From Rhodovulum strictum (GTDB lineage Bacteria; Pseudomonadota; Alphaproteobacteria; Rhodobacterales; Rhodobacteraceae), in assembly GCF_009649175.1 (NCBI RefSeq), contig NZ_WJPO01000011.1:34456-98455 (forward strand): DNA of 64,000 nt, written 5' to 3'. The position numbers were made by a program, and so were the translations under genes. The notes under the pieces are model-generated. The model did not search any database. It worked only from the letters and a program-made list of their open reading frames with translations, and had not been told where the DNA came from. Each line of letters opens with the position of its first letter. Position 1 is the stretch's first letter. Below, piece after piece: positions 34,763 to 43,817 of the stretch.

Positions 34763-35173
34763 GCTGGAATGCGACGGAAAAAGGCATTGTGTTTGCCTGC
34801 CCAGTGCCGATAATGTCGCGATGCGGCGGACTGTCCCGCGGGACGCGCCGCCGCACCTGATGAGTTTCGCTGTCTTTCGCGCGTCCCGCGGCGACATGTC
34901 CCGGACCAGCACGAAACAGACCGATAGGGTTCCGCAAGGACCCACCGCATCCCCGGGGCCCCACAGGCCACCGGGTACCACCAACGGATGCCGCGCCCCC
35001 ATGCGGCATCGGAGAAGAACCGCGATGGAGCGCGCCGCACAATTCAGGCACGGGACGGGCAGGCCAGATGCCGCCCGCCGTCCGGCCGCGCGCGCCCAAG
35101 CCCCAACAAGACACCCACCGCACCGTCTGGCCCCACCGGGGACAGGCGGTCCGCCGTGGTGCAAAGAATTGAC
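34763..35173 (+). promoter_or_regulatory. rne promoter and long 5' leader
   Basis: This 411-base stretch has no convincing gene. TTGTGT (34787-34792), a 16-base spacer and GATAAT (34809-34814) form a promoter. Transcription from there gives a leader of about 350 nt. Long leaders on rne mRNAs allow RNase E to cut and thereby autoregulate its own message in other bacteria. The ribosome site before the ATG is weak. Confidence 0.5.
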
Positions 35174-37879
35174 ATGGCAAAGAAAATGCTCATCGACGCC
35201 ACCCATGCGGAAGAAACCCGCGTGGTCGTGGTGGACGGAAACCGGGTTGACGATTTCGACTTCGAAAGCGTCAACAAACGCCAGCTTGCAGGCAATATCT
35301 ATCTAGCGAAAGTCACCCGCGTCGAGCCCTCGCTTCAGGCGGCGTTCGTCGATTACGGCGGCAATCGCCACGGCTTCCTAGCCTTCTCGGAGATCCATCC
35401 GGATTACTACCAGATCCCGGTTGCCGACCGCGAGGCGCTGCTGGCCGAGGAACGCGCGCTCGCCGAGGAGATGGACGAGGACGAGGGCGAAAAGCCCCGC
35501 TCCAAGCGGCGCACCCGTTCGCGCCGCGCCCCCAAGGACGAGACGCCCGAGGCCGAGATCGGCGCCGACGCGCAACCGGAGGGTGATTCGGCCGACGCCG
35601 CGCCCGAGGCTGATGCCGACGCTGCGCCCGAGGCCGATGCAGACGAACCCCCGCCGCCCGCCACGATGGCCGCAGCGGCCAGCAGCGACGATCCGGTTGA
35701 AACCCGCGAGCCTGCCTCGATCCCGGGAATGGATGTCGTCGATCTGGGCGAGGACGAGGCCGCGGACGCGGTGGTGCCGCTTGAGGATGACGCCGATCAG
35801 GCCAAGTCCCGCCGGTCGAGCCGCCGTCGTCGCAAGCCCGCGCGCAAACCGGGCGAGGCGGACTCCGGCGCCGAGGCCGAACCCGCATCCGAGGAGGACG
35901 CGCCCGCCGATGCTGCCGAGCGCGACGACCAGATCGAGTCGATCGCCGACGAGGACGTGACCGAGGAGATCCGCCGTCCCAAGCCGCGCCTGCGACGCTA
36001 CAAGATCCAGGAGGTCATCAAGGTCCGGCAGATCATGCTGGTCCAGGTGGTCAAGGAAGAGCGCGGCAACAAGGGTGCTGCGCTGACCACATATCTCAGC
36101 CTTGCCGGCCGCTATTGCGTCCTGATGCCCAACACCGCCCGCGGCGGCGGCATCAGCCGCAAGATCACGCAGGCCGCGGATCGCAAGAAACTCAAGGAGA
36201 TCGCGGGCGAACTTGAGGTGCCCGAAGGCGCCGGTCTGATCATCCGGACGGCGGGCGCCCAGCGCACCAAGTCCGAGATCAAGCGCGATTACGAGTATCT
36301 GCAACGGCTGTGGGAACAGATCCGCGAGCTGACGCTGAAATCCATCGCTCCCGCGCCGATCTACGAGGAAGGCGACCTGATCAAGCGCTCGATCCGCGAT
36401 CTCTATTCGCGAGAGATCGACGAGGTGCTGGTCGAGGGCGAGCGCGGCTATCGCGTGGCCAAGGACTTCATGAAGATGATCATGCCGTCCCACGCCAAGA
36501 ACGTGCGCCATTACACCGAGCAGATGCCGCTTTTCGCGCGCTTCCAGGTGGAAAGCTACCTGTCTTCGATGTTCAACCCGACGGTCCAGTTGAAATCGGG
36601 CGGCTATATCGTGATCGGGGTGACCGAGGCGCTGGTGGCGATCGACGTGAACTCGGGCCGGGCGACGAAAGAGGGCTCGATCGAGGAAACCGCGCTCAAG
36701 ACCAATCTCGAGGCCGCCGAGGAAGTGGCGCGGCAACTGCGTCTGCGCGACCTTGCCGGGCTGATCGTCATCGACTTCATCGACATGGAAGAGCGCAAGA
36801 ACAACGCCGCCGTCGAGAAGCGCCTGAAGGACAAGCTGAAAAACGACCGCGCCCGGATTCAGGTCGGCCGGATCTCGGGCTTTGGCCTCTTGGAAATGAG
36901 CCGCCAGCGCCTGCGCCCCGGCATGATCGAGGCCACGACGCAGCCTTGCCCGCATTGCCACGGCACGGGTCTTATCCGCTCTGACGACAATCTGGCGCTG
37001 GCGATCCTGCGCCAGCTTGAGGAGGAGGGTGTGCGCGCCCGCTCGCGCGAGGTGCTGCTGAAGGCACCGGTCAGCGTCGTCAACTATCTGATGAACCAGA
37101 AGCGCGAGCATATCGCGCAGATCGAGGCGCGCTATGGTCTGTCGGTGCGGGTCGAGGCCGATCCGTTCCTGATCTCGCCCGATTTCTCGATCGAGCGGTT
37201 CAAGACCGCGACCCGGGCCGTGCCCGAGGTCAGCGCGCCGGTGATTTCGGTCGATACCTCTGACATGCCCGATCTGGCCGAGGAGGCCGAAGCGCCCGAA
37301 CCCGAGGTCGCAGCTGCGCCCCCGGCTGCCGCAACCGCAGGCGACGAGGACAAGCCCAAGAAGCGCCGCCGCCGCCGCCGCCGCAAGAAACCCGGTCAGA
37401 CCGGCGAGCAGGGCGAGACCCGCTTTGCCGAGGATGGCGGAGACGAGGACGAGGGTGACGAGGCGTTCGAGCCGGGCGAAGAACCGCTGGCCGAGCCCGA
37501 CGAAGCCGAGGCCGAACCGGCAGCCGAGGCGCCCGCCCCGAAAAAGACCCGCAGCCGCCGCTCGCGCGGATCGAAAGCCGCCAAGGCCGAAGCCGAAAGC
37601 GCGCCCGAAGTCGCCGAAGTGTCGGCCGAGACCGAAAGTACCCCTGAGGCGGCTGAGGTGTCGGCAGAGCCGGAAAGCGCGCCCGAAGCCGTTGAGGCAC
37701 CGGCCGAGCCAGAGCCTTTGCCCGTGGTAGAGGCCGAGCCCGAAGCCGAGGCCGCGCCCCAGCCGGAGCCCGAGAAGGAACCCGAGCCGGTTGCCGCCGA
37801 CACTTCCGGCGATCACGCCGCCAGCGACGCGGACGCCCCGGCCGGCCGCAAGCGGGGATGGTGGTCGCTCGGCCGCTAG
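35174..37879 (+). CDS. rne: Ribonuclease E
   Basis: A 901-residue endonuclease central to mRNA decay and rRNA/tRNA processing. The S1 region begins NIYLAKVTRVEPSLQAAFVDYGGN and is interrupted after residue 85 by an acidic, Ala/Pro/Glu-rich insertion of about 190 residues, as is usual in alphaproteobacteria, resuming at RYKIQEVIKVRQIMLVQ. Catalytic aspartates lie in VAIDVNSG near 491 and VIDFIDM near 532. The zinc-link is CPHCHGTG near 593. The C-terminal third is a low-complexity scaffold: a basic block (KKRRRRRRRKK) and repeated AEPE-type motifs likely to hold degradosome partners. It ends KRGWWSLGR. Confidence 0.96.
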   Translation: MAKKMLIDATHAEETRVVVVDGNRVDDFDFESVNKRQLAGNIYLAKVTRVEPSLQAAFVDYGGNRHGFLAFSEIHPDYYQIPVADREALLAEERALAEEMDEDEGEKPRSKRRTRSRRAPKDETPEAEIGADAQPEGDSADAAPEADADAAPEADADEPPPPATMAAAASSDDPVETREPASIPGMDVVDLGEDEAADAVVPLEDDADQAKSRRSSRRRRKPARKPGEADSGAEAEPASEEDAPADAAERDDQIESIADEDVTEEIRRPKPRLRRYKIQEVIKVRQIMLVQVVKEERGNKGAALTTYLSLAGRYCVLMPNTARGGGISRKITQAADRKKLKEIAGELEVPEGAGLIIRTAGAQRTKSEIKRDYEYLQRLWEQIRELTLKSIAPAPIYEEGDLIKRSIRDLYSREIDEVLVEGERGYRVAKDFMKMIMPSHAKNVRHYTEQMPLFARFQVESYLSSMFNPTVQLKSGGYIVIGVTEALVAIDVNSGRATKEGSIEETALKTNLEAAEEVARQLRLRDLAGLIVIDFIDMEERKNNAAVEKRLKDKLKNDRARIQVGRISGFGLLEMSRQRLRPGMIEATTQPCPHCHGTGLIRSDDNLALAILRQLEEEGVRARSREVLLKAPVSVVNYLMNQKREHIAQIEARYGLSVRVEADPFLISPDFSIERFKTATRAVPEVSAPVISVDTSDMPDLAEEAEAPEPEVAAAPPAAATAGDEDKPKKRRRRRRRKKPGQTGEQGETRFAEDGGDEDEGDEAFEPGEEPLAEPDEAEAEPAAEAPAPKKTRSRRSRGSKAAKAEAESAPEVAEVSAETESTPEAAEVSAEPESAPEAVEAPAEPEPLPVVEAEPEAEAAPQPEPEKEPEPVAADTSGDHAASDADAPAGRKRGWWSLGR

Positions 37880-37908
37880 GACCGACACAGCCCGGCCTCT
37901 GCCTCGGG

Positions 37909-37952
37909 GACCGGGCGCTTCCTTTCGGGAACAGACGGTGCAGCGCCCGGTC
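37909..37952. terminator. Long hairpin between convergent rne and tusA-like genes
   Basis: GACCGGGCGCT (37909-37919) pairs perfectly with AGCGCCCGGTC (37942-37952). The loop holds a smaller TTCC-TTTC-GGGAA hairpin. It lies at the 3' ends of both genes. There is no T-run, so it may act as an mRNA-stabilising or weak bidirectional terminator structure. Confidence 0.45.
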
Positions 37953-38196
37953 AGGCGCAGACAGGACCGGCGCCTCGCCGGATCAGGGAAAGCTGACCGT
38001 CCTCGCGATCTTTGGCCGCGATGAATTCGTGCCCTTCCTCGCGGCAGAAATTCGGGATGTCGATCACCGCGATCGGATTGTCGGCCCAAAGCCGCAGCAG
38101 ACCCCCGGGGCAAAGCTGGTGATGTGCCTTGCGCGCCCTGAGCACCGGCAGCGGGCAACGCAACCCACGCGCATCCCTGTCAAGCGAGAGCGCCAT
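37951..38196 (-). CDS. TusA-family sulfurtransferase-like protein
   Basis: An 81-residue TusA/SirA-fold protein. ARGLRCPLPVLRARKAHHQL carries the CPxP motif with the active cysteine and opening helix. The remainder follows the fold: GLLRLWADNPIAVIDIPNFC, then HEFIAAKDREDGQLSLIRR. TusA members relay persulfide sulfur for tRNA thiolation, molybdenum cofactor or sulfur oxidation. No clear ribosome site precedes the ATG. It is divergent from ccdA, a thiol-disulfide carrier; whether they share a pathway is unknown. Confidence 0.88.
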   Translation of the reverse strand: MALSLDRDARGLRCPLPVLRARKAHHQLCPGGLLRLWADNPIAVIDIPNFCREEGHEFIAAKDREDGQLSLIRRGAGPVCA

Positions 38197-38303
38197 TTCA
38201 GGTGCGCAAGACCCCTGCGATGTCCTGTCCACGGCTTTGTGACACGCGACGGCGTGACGAAAGGACCCGCTTGGGCTAAGGCCGGATCCGACAAGGAGGC
38301 GGG

Positions 38304-39056
38304 ATGTTCGGAATCGAGCTGATCGACGCGGGGCTCTTGCCCGCGATGCTGGTGTCACTGGTCGCGGGCATCCTGAGTTTCGTCAGCCCCTGCGTGCTGC
38401 CCATCGTGCCGCCATATCTCGCCTATATGGGCGGGATCAGCATGGGGGACCTGACCGGACAGACCGGGGCGCGGCGCCGCGCGCTGCTGCCTGCGCTGTT
38501 CTTCGTGATGGGGCTGTCCACCGTCTTCCTGCTGCTGGGCTTCACCGCCTCGGCCTTTGGCGCCTTCTTTCTTCAGAACCAGGACTGGTTCGCGCGCGCC
38601 GCGGGGGTCATGGTCATCGTGTTCGGCCTGCATTTCCTGGGCGTCTTCCGCATCCCCATCCTCGACCGAGAGGCGCGGCTGGATGCGGGCGACCGGGGCG
38701 GCTCTGCGCTGGGGGCCTATCTGCTGGGGCTGGCTTTCGCCTTTGGCTGGACGCCCTGCATCGGCCCGCAACTGGGCGCGATCCTGTCGCTGGCGGCCTC
38801 TGAGGGCGATGTCGCGCGCGGAACGCTTCTCTTGGGGGTCTATGCGGCGGGGCTGGGCGTGCCCTTCATCCTGGCGGCGCTGTTCATCGAACGCTCGATG
38901 GGCCTGATGAACCGGCTCAAGCGTCATATGAGGCTGATCGAACGGGCGATGGGCGCGCTGCTGCTGGCGGTCGGTCTGGCACTGGTGACGGGCGCATTCA
39001 GCGCCTTCAGCTACTGGCTGCTCGAAACCTTCCCGGGTCTGGCAACGCTTGGCTGA
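38304..39056 (+). CDS. ccdA: Cytochrome c biogenesis protein CcdA
   Basis: A 250-residue, six-helix inner membrane thiol reductase that passes electrons from thioredoxin to periplasmic apocytochrome reductants. The paired redox cysteines lie in FVSPCVLPIVPPYLAY near 32 and GWTPCIGPQLGAIL near 153, both with the family prolines. AAGGAGGCGGG is an excellent ribosome site. It is divergent from the TusA-like gene. It fits with ccmE, ccmF and ccmH elsewhere in the window as the reducing branch of cytochrome c maturation. Confidence 0.95.
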   Translation: MFGIELIDAGLLPAMLVSLVAGILSFVSPCVLPIVPPYLAYMGGISMGDLTGQTGARRRALLPALFFVMGLSTVFLLLGFTASAFGAFFLQNQDWFARAAGVMVIVFGLHFLGVFRIPILDREARLDAGDRGGSALGAYLLGLAFAFGWTPCIGPQLGAILSLAASEGDVARGTLLLGVYAAGLGVPFILAALFIERSMGLMNRLKRHMRLIERAMGALLLAVGLALVTGAFSAFSYWLLETFPGLATLG

Positions 39057-39093
39057 ACGGCCGGGACTCGCGCCCGGGCACCATTCGGGCCGG

Positions 39094-40287
39094 ATGGTGG
39101 GGCAGGTTGCGCGGCGGCGGGTGATCTATATCCCCGGCTATGATCCGTTCCCGCCGCGCCGCTACCGCGAGCTTTACCGCCGCGAATCCGCCGAACAGGC
39201 GCGCATCTCGGGCCACGAGATCGCCGTGACGGCGGGCGAGCGTTCCGAAACCTGGCAGGTCCGCGCCCGGATCGAGGGCGCCGCGGTCGAGGCCCGGTTC
39301 GAGGTGCTGGTCTGGTCGGATATCGTTCAGGGCTCGATGTCGGGCTCGATCCTTGCGACCTATGGGCAGTTGATCCGCACCGCCTGGGCCTATCTGGGCT
39401 CGGGCGCGCTGATCCGGCTGGCGCGGCTGCGCAAGGGGCCGACCATCGCCGCGCTTTACCCGATCGCGGTGCTGCTGGTGCAACTGACCCTCGCGCTGGC
39501 CATTGCCCGCGGTCTGGGCACGCTGTTGGCGCTGAGCGGTCTGCCCCTTGTCGGCTGGCTGGGGCTGGTCGCGGTCTGGCCGGTGCTGGCATGGTTCCGG
39601 GCGCGGGACGGGCGGCTGTTTGCGTGGTATCTGATGCATGATTACGCCCATGCGGCGGGGCAGGGCGGTGCCTATCCGCCCGAGTTGCAGGCGCGGCTGG
39701 CGGTCTTTGCCGACCGGATCGCCGCCGCCCTGACCGACGAGGTGGACGAGGTGCTGGTCGTCGGCCATTCCTCGGGCGCGCATCTGGCGGTGTCGGTGCT
39801 GGCCGATCTGGTCCGCGCGGGGCGGGTGCCTGCGGATGGTCCGGCGCTGTCGCTGCTGACGCTGGGCCAGGTCGCGCCGATGGTCAGTTTCCTGCCCCGG
39901 GCCTGGCGGCTGCGGGCCGATCTGGCGCTGATGGCCGGGCAGGGGCGCATTCCCTGGGTCGATGTCACGGCGCCGGGCGATGGCTGCGCCTTCGCGCTGT
40001 GCGATCCGGTGGCGGTGGCGGGTGTGGCGCCGGTGCCGCAGCGCTGGCCGCTGGTGCTGTCGGCGGCCTTTACGCAGACCTTGTCGCCCGCGCGCTGGCG
40101 GGCGCTGCGCTGGCGCTTTTTCCGGCTGCATTTCCAGTATCTCTGCGCCTTCGACCGGCCCGGCGCCTATGACTATTTCCGCATCACCGCCGGGCCGCTC
40201 AGCCTTGGCGCCCGCTTCGCGGATCAGCCCCCGTCGCCCAGCCGCATCACGACGCACCATAACCCGTTCACCTCGACCACGCCATGA
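39094..40287 (+). CDS. Membrane-associated alpha/beta hydrolase-like protein
   Basis: A 397-residue protein opening with VIYIPGYDPFPPRRYRELYRRE, an oxyanion-like start. Two hydrophobic segments lie near 125-175 (AVLLVQLTLALAIARGL and LPLVGWLGLVAVWPVLAWF). The nucleophile elbow VLVVGHSSGAHLAVSVLADL is near 235. A histidine and acid to complete the triad are not obvious to me. The ATG at 39094 is preferred; a TTG overlapping ccdA could add 15 residues. Its stop overlaps the P450 start by ATGA, so the two are translated together and probably act on one lipid-like substrate. Confidence 0.8.
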   Translation: MVGQVARRRVIYIPGYDPFPPRRYRELYRRESAEQARISGHEIAVTAGERSETWQVRARIEGAAVEARFEVLVWSDIVQGSMSGSILATYGQLIRTAWAYLGSGALIRLARLRKGPTIAALYPIAVLLVQLTLALAIARGLGTLLALSGLPLVGWLGLVAVWPVLAWFRARDGRLFAWYLMHDYAHAAGQGGAYPPELQARLAVFADRIAAALTDEVDEVLVVGHSSGAHLAVSVLADLVRAGRVPADGPALSLLTLGQVAPMVSFLPRAWRLRADLALMAGQGRIPWVDVTAPGDGCAFALCDPVAVAGVAPVPQRWPLVLSAAFTQTLSPARWRALRWRFFRLHFQYLCAFDRPGAYDYFRITAGPLSLGARFADQPPSPSRITTHHNPFTSTTP

Positions 40288-41630
40288 CCCTGCCGCCCAA
40301 ACCCGTGCCCCGCCCCGACAAGGTCTCGCTCATCGGCTACATGCGCAGGTTCCGCGCCGATATCCTGTCGGCCCAGCCCGCGCGGCTTTACCGCGCCTGG
40401 ATGGCCGAGTTCCGCACGCCGTTCTTCCGGTCCTTCCTTGTGAACCAGCCCGATCTGTTGCGGCTGGTGCTGCAAGAGCGCCCGCGCGACTTTCCGAAAT
40501 CCGAGCGGATTCGCGCGGGGCTTGCGCCGCTGCTGGGGCAGTCGGTCTTCGTGACGAATGGCACCGTCTGGGAACGCCAGCGCCGCATCATCGACCCGGC
40601 CTTCGAGGGGGGGCGGCTGCGCGACAGCTTCCAGGCGATGGTCGCGGCGGGCGAGGCGGCGGTGGGCCGGCTGAAACCCGGCATCCGCGAGATCGAGGCG
40701 GTCACCAGCCATGCCGCGGCGGATGTGATCTTTCGCACGCTGTTCTCGATCCCGATCGAGGACGAAACGGCGGGCGCGGTGTTCCATGCCTTTCGCGACT
40801 ACCAGCGCAGCCAGCCCTTGCTGAACCTCGCGGCGCTTGTGGCCGGTCCGGGCTGGATGCCGCGGCTGCATGGGCGGCGCACGCGCGCCACGGCGCGCCA
40901 GATCCGCGGGTTGATCGAGGCGTTGACGCAGGCCCGCGCGGCCGAGATCGCGGCAGGCACCGCGCCCGACGATCTGGCCACCAAGATCATGACCACGCGC
41001 GACCCCGAAACGGGGCAGGGGTTCGATGCCGCCGAGATGGTCGATCAGGTGGCGATCTTCTTTCTGGCCGGGCACGAGACCTCGGCCTCGGCGCTGGCCT
41101 GGGCGCTTTATCTGCTGGCAACCCATCCCGAGTCGCAGGACCGCGTCGCCGCCGAGGCCGCATCTCTGCCCGAGCGCCCCGAGTTTGCGGACATGCGGCG
41201 GCTTGCCTTTACCCGCGACGTGTTCCGCGAGGCGCTGCGGCTTTACCCCCCCGTCCCGATGATGGTGCGCGAGGCGACACGGCCCGAGCGGTTCCGCGAC
41301 CGCGACGTGACGCCCGGCGCCCAGATCGTGATCAGCCCCTGGCACCTGCACCGCCACGAACGGCTCTGGGACCGGCCCGACGCCTTCGATCCGGCCCGCT
41401 TCGCCACACCCGAGGGCCAGACCTGCCTGCGCGAGGCGTTCATCCCGTTCTCGGCCGGTCCCCGGGTCTGCACCGGGGCGGGCTTTGCGATGGTCGAAGG
41501 GGTGCTTCTGCTGGCGCTGCTGCTGCGCCGCTTCCGGCTTGCGCCGGTCGAGGGCTGCATTCCGGTGCCCGTTGCGCATCTGACATTGCGCGCGAAACAG
41601 GGAATATGGCTCGACCTGAGGCGACGCTGA
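40284..41630 (+). CDS. Cytochrome P450
   Basis: A 448-residue heme monooxygenase. The I-helix has FLAGHETSASALAW, with the acid-Thr oxygen-activation pair (ET). The K-helix ExxR is EALRLYPPVP. The heme-binding loop is FIPFSAGPRVCTGAGFAMVE, with cysteine near 395. No membrane anchor is seen, so it is probably soluble and needs separate redox partners, none of which are adjacent. The overlap with the upstream hydrolase gene suggests a two-gene pathway. The AGHET/FSAGPRVC pattern resembles bacterial fatty-acid or terpenoid P450s, but I cannot assign a CYP family or substrate. Confidence 0.93.
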   Translation: MTLPPKPVPRPDKVSLIGYMRRFRADILSAQPARLYRAWMAEFRTPFFRSFLVNQPDLLRLVLQERPRDFPKSERIRAGLAPLLGQSVFVTNGTVWERQRRIIDPAFEGGRLRDSFQAMVAAGEAAVGRLKPGIREIEAVTSHAAADVIFRTLFSIPIEDETAGAVFHAFRDYQRSQPLLNLAALVAGPGWMPRLHGRRTRATARQIRGLIEALTQARAAEIAAGTAPDDLATKIMTTRDPETGQGFDAAEMVDQVAIFFLAGHETSASALAWALYLLATHPESQDRVAAEAASLPERPEFADMRRLAFTRDVFREALRLYPPVPMMVREATRPERFRDRDVTPGAQIVISPWHLHRHERLWDRPDAFDPARFATPEGQTCLREAFIPFSAGPRVCTGAGFAMVEGVLLLALLLRRFRLAPVEGCIPVPVAHLTLRAKQGIWLDLRRR

Positions 41631-41841
41631 TTGCTGATCGTCCCGGGCTTGCGTACCAGTCTGCGACAGGCAAGGATCCCTCCGGCGCGGGAAACCACGG
41701 CAGGCCCCAAAGGAAAGGCCAGGCGTAGCGCCACACACGGGCGGCCCGCTTTGGGGGAGATTCTGCGCGGCCAGAGTGATCTCGGAAAACCGTGACTAAT
41801 CCAGGTTGAACCGTTGAAAAGAGGTTGCAAATGTCGGGGTT

Positions 41842-41918
41842 TGGTAGGCCCGGAGGGACTCGAACCCCCAACCAAGGCGTTATGAGCGCCCTGCTCTGAC
41901 CAATTGAGCTACAGGCCC
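41842..41918 (-). tRNA. tRNA with CAU anticodon, probably tRNA-Ile2 (lysidine)
   Basis: A 77-nt cloverleaf with encoded CCA. The acceptor stem GGGCCTG pairs with CGGGCCT with wobbles at 1-72 and 6-67. The D arm is GCTC...GAGC, the anticodon loop CTCATAA, and the T arm ends GGGGGTTCGAGTCCCTC. CAU is shared by Met and Ile2. C4-G69 and C5-G68 in the acceptor are the pairs that TilS recognises in E. coli, which favours Ile2. Elongator Met is the alternative. Confidence 0.93.
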
Positions 41919-41929
41919 GACCTGCACCC

Positions 41930-41957
41930 TGACTAGCAGACCGGGGCCGGGGGTCAA
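41930..41957 (-). promoter_or_regulatory. tRNA promoter
   Basis: On the minus strand TTGACC (41952-41957), a 16-base spacer and TAGTCA (41930-41935). The start would fall about 5 bases before the mature 5' end. Confidence 0.6.
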
Positions 41958-42036
41958 GGTGGCCTTGGGTCGGTGGGCCCCGTGGACAGGCGGCGGGGGA
42001 TCGGCTAACGCTGCGCCGACCAGATGGAGGGCGTCG

Positions 42037-43083
42037 ATGAGCGAGCGCAAGAATGGCCTGACCTATGCCGCGGCGGGGGTCGATATCGACGCGGGCAACG
42101 CGCTTGTCGAGCGGATCAAGCCCGCCGCAAGGCGGACTGCCCGACCCGGCGTCATGTCGGGGCTGGGCGGCTTTGGCGCGCTGTTCGACCTCAAGGCGGC
42201 CGGATACACCGACCCGGTGCTGGTGGCCGCGACCGACGGGGTGGGCACGAAACTCAGGATCGCGATCGACACCGGGGAACTGGGCGGCGTGGGGATCGAC
42301 CTTGTCGCGATGTGCGTGAACGATCTGGTCTGCCAGGGGGCGGAGCCGCTGTTCTTCCTCGACTATTTCGCGACCGGAAAGCTGTCGGTAGATGAGGCCG
42401 CGACCGTGATCGAGGGTATCGCCGAAGGCTGTGCCCGGGCGGGCTGTGCGCTGATCGGGGGCGAGACGGCCGAGATGCCGGGGATGTATCACGCGGGCGA
42501 TTTCGACCTTGCGGGCTTTGCGGTCGGCGCGATGGAACGCGGCGCCGATCTGCCCGCGGGCGTGGCCGAGGGTGACGTGCTGCTGGGGCTGGCCTCGGAC
42601 GGGGTGCATTCCAACGGCTATTCGTTGGTGCGCAAGGTGGTCGAACTGGCGGGGCTGCCCTGGGACGCGCCCGCGCCCTTTGCCGAGGGGCCGTTGGGCG
42701 CGGCGCTGCTGGTGCCAACGCGGCTTTATGTGCGCCCGGCGCTGGCGGCGATAAGGGCGGGGGGCGTGCATGCGCTGGCCCATATCACCGGCGGCGGGAT
42801 CACCGAGAACCTGCCCCGCGTGCTGCCCGAGGGGCTGGGGGCCGAGATCGACCTGTCGGCCTGGAACTTGCCGCCGGTCTTTCGCTGGCTGGTCGGGACG
42901 GCCGGGATGGATCAGGCGGAACTGCTCAAGACCTTCAATGCCGGGCTGGGCATGGTGCTGGCGGTTGCGCCCGACCGGGCCGAGGCGCTGGCCGATCTGC
43001 TGGTGGCCGAGGGCGAGACAGTCCACCGGATCGGCCGGGTCGTGCCGGGGCAGGGGGTGGCCTATCGGGGTCGGCTGGTGTGA
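42037..43083 (+). CDS. purM: Phosphoribosylformylglycinamidine cyclo-ligase
   Basis: AIR synthetase of purine synthesis, closing the imidazole ring of FGAM with ATP. The 348-residue protein starts [23 protein letters not shown]. The nucleotide-binding stretch is [14 protein letters not shown] near 65, and [27 protein letters not shown] near 87 is quoted as [22 protein letters not shown] near 142 is also diagnostic. GGAGG precedes the ATG. Its stop overlaps the purN GTG, giving tight coupling. Confidence 0.97.
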   Translation: MSERKNGLTYAAAGVDIDAGNALVERIKPAARRTARPGVMSGLGGFGALFDLKAAGYTDPVLVAATDGVGTKLRIAIDTGELGGVGIDLVAMCVNDLVCQGAEPLFFLDYFATGKLSVDEAATVIEGIAEGCARAGCALIGGETAEMPGMYHAGDFDLAGFAVGAMERGADLPAGVAEGDVLLGLASDGVHSNGYSLVRKVVELAGLPWDAPAPFAEGPLGAALLVPTRLYVRPALAAIRAGGVHALAHITGGGITENLPRVLPEGLGAEIDLSAWNLPPVFRWLVGTAGMDQAELLKTFNAGLGMVLAVAPDRAEALADLLVAEGETVHRIGRVVPGQGVAYRGRLV

Positions 43084-43670
43084 AGCGCGTCGCGATCCTG
43101 ATTTCGGGCGGCGGGTCGAACATGGTCGCGCTGGCCGAGAGCATGGTGGGCGATCATCCGGCGCGGCCCGTTCTGGTGCTGTCGAACGTGCCGGGCGCGG
43201 GCGGGCTGGCACGGGCCCAGGCGATGGGCATTCCGACCGCGGTGGTCGATCACCGCCCCTTCGGCAAGGATCGCGCCGCGTTCGAGGCCGCCTTGCAGGC
43301 CGAGCTTGACCGCGCAGCCCCAGATATCCTGTGCCTTGCGGGCTTCATGCGGGTGCTGACCGAGGGGTTCGTCACCGCCTGGGCGGGCCGGATGCTGAAC
43401 ATCCATCCCTCGCTTCTGCCGAAATATCGCGGGCTTGACACCCATGCCCGGGCCATCGCCGCGGGCGACACGCAGGCAGGCTGCACCGTGCATGAGGTGA
43501 CGGCGGAACTGGATGGCGGGCCGATCCTTGGCCAGGCGCGGGTGCCGATCCTGCCCGGCGACACCGCCGAGACGCTGGCCGCCCGCGTGCTGCCGATGGA
43601 GCATCGGCTCTACCCCGCAGTCCTGCGCCGCTTTGCAACGGGCGACCGGCGGGCCGTCCTTCTGCCCTGA
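43080..43670 (+). CDS. purN: Phosphoribosylglycinamide formyltransferase
   Basis: GAR transformylase using 10-formyl-tetrahydrofolate. The 196-residue protein starts with GTG at the GTGA overlap with pur[20 protein letters not shown]. The catalytic region is [10 protein letters not shown], then [21 protein letters not shown] with the conserved His, and [19 protein letters not shown] with the catalytic Asp near 143. Length matches the family. Together with purM it performs nonadjacent purine steps as a standard pair. Confidence 0.96.
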   Translation: MKRVAILISGGGSNMVALAESMVGDHPARPVLVLSNVPGAGGLARAQAMGIPTAVVDHRPFGKDRAAFEAALQAELDRAAPDILCLAGFMRVLTEGFVTAWAGRMLNIHPSLLPKYRGLDTHARAIAAGDTQAGCTVHEVTAELDGGPILGQARVPILPGDTAETLAARVLPMEHRLYPAVLRRFATGDRRAVLLP

Positions 43671-43817
43671 ACCGCGCCGCAATCGCCCGATTCCAGTAAG
43701 TTTTCCGATCCTTGCGCGCGTGGAAAGCACCCTTCCCAAGCCGATCCGCTTTCATTATCAGGGGAGGAGCGGTGCCGAAGCGGAATTGCGCATGAGAGCG
43801 GCAGGATACGGGCGCAG

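Noticed and set aside
37400..37800. Repeated AEPE/AEVSAE-like coding repeats in rne as a DNA repeat or CRISPR-like array
   Set aside because: They are degenerate, in frame and part of the acidic RNase E scaffold; no uniform spacers.
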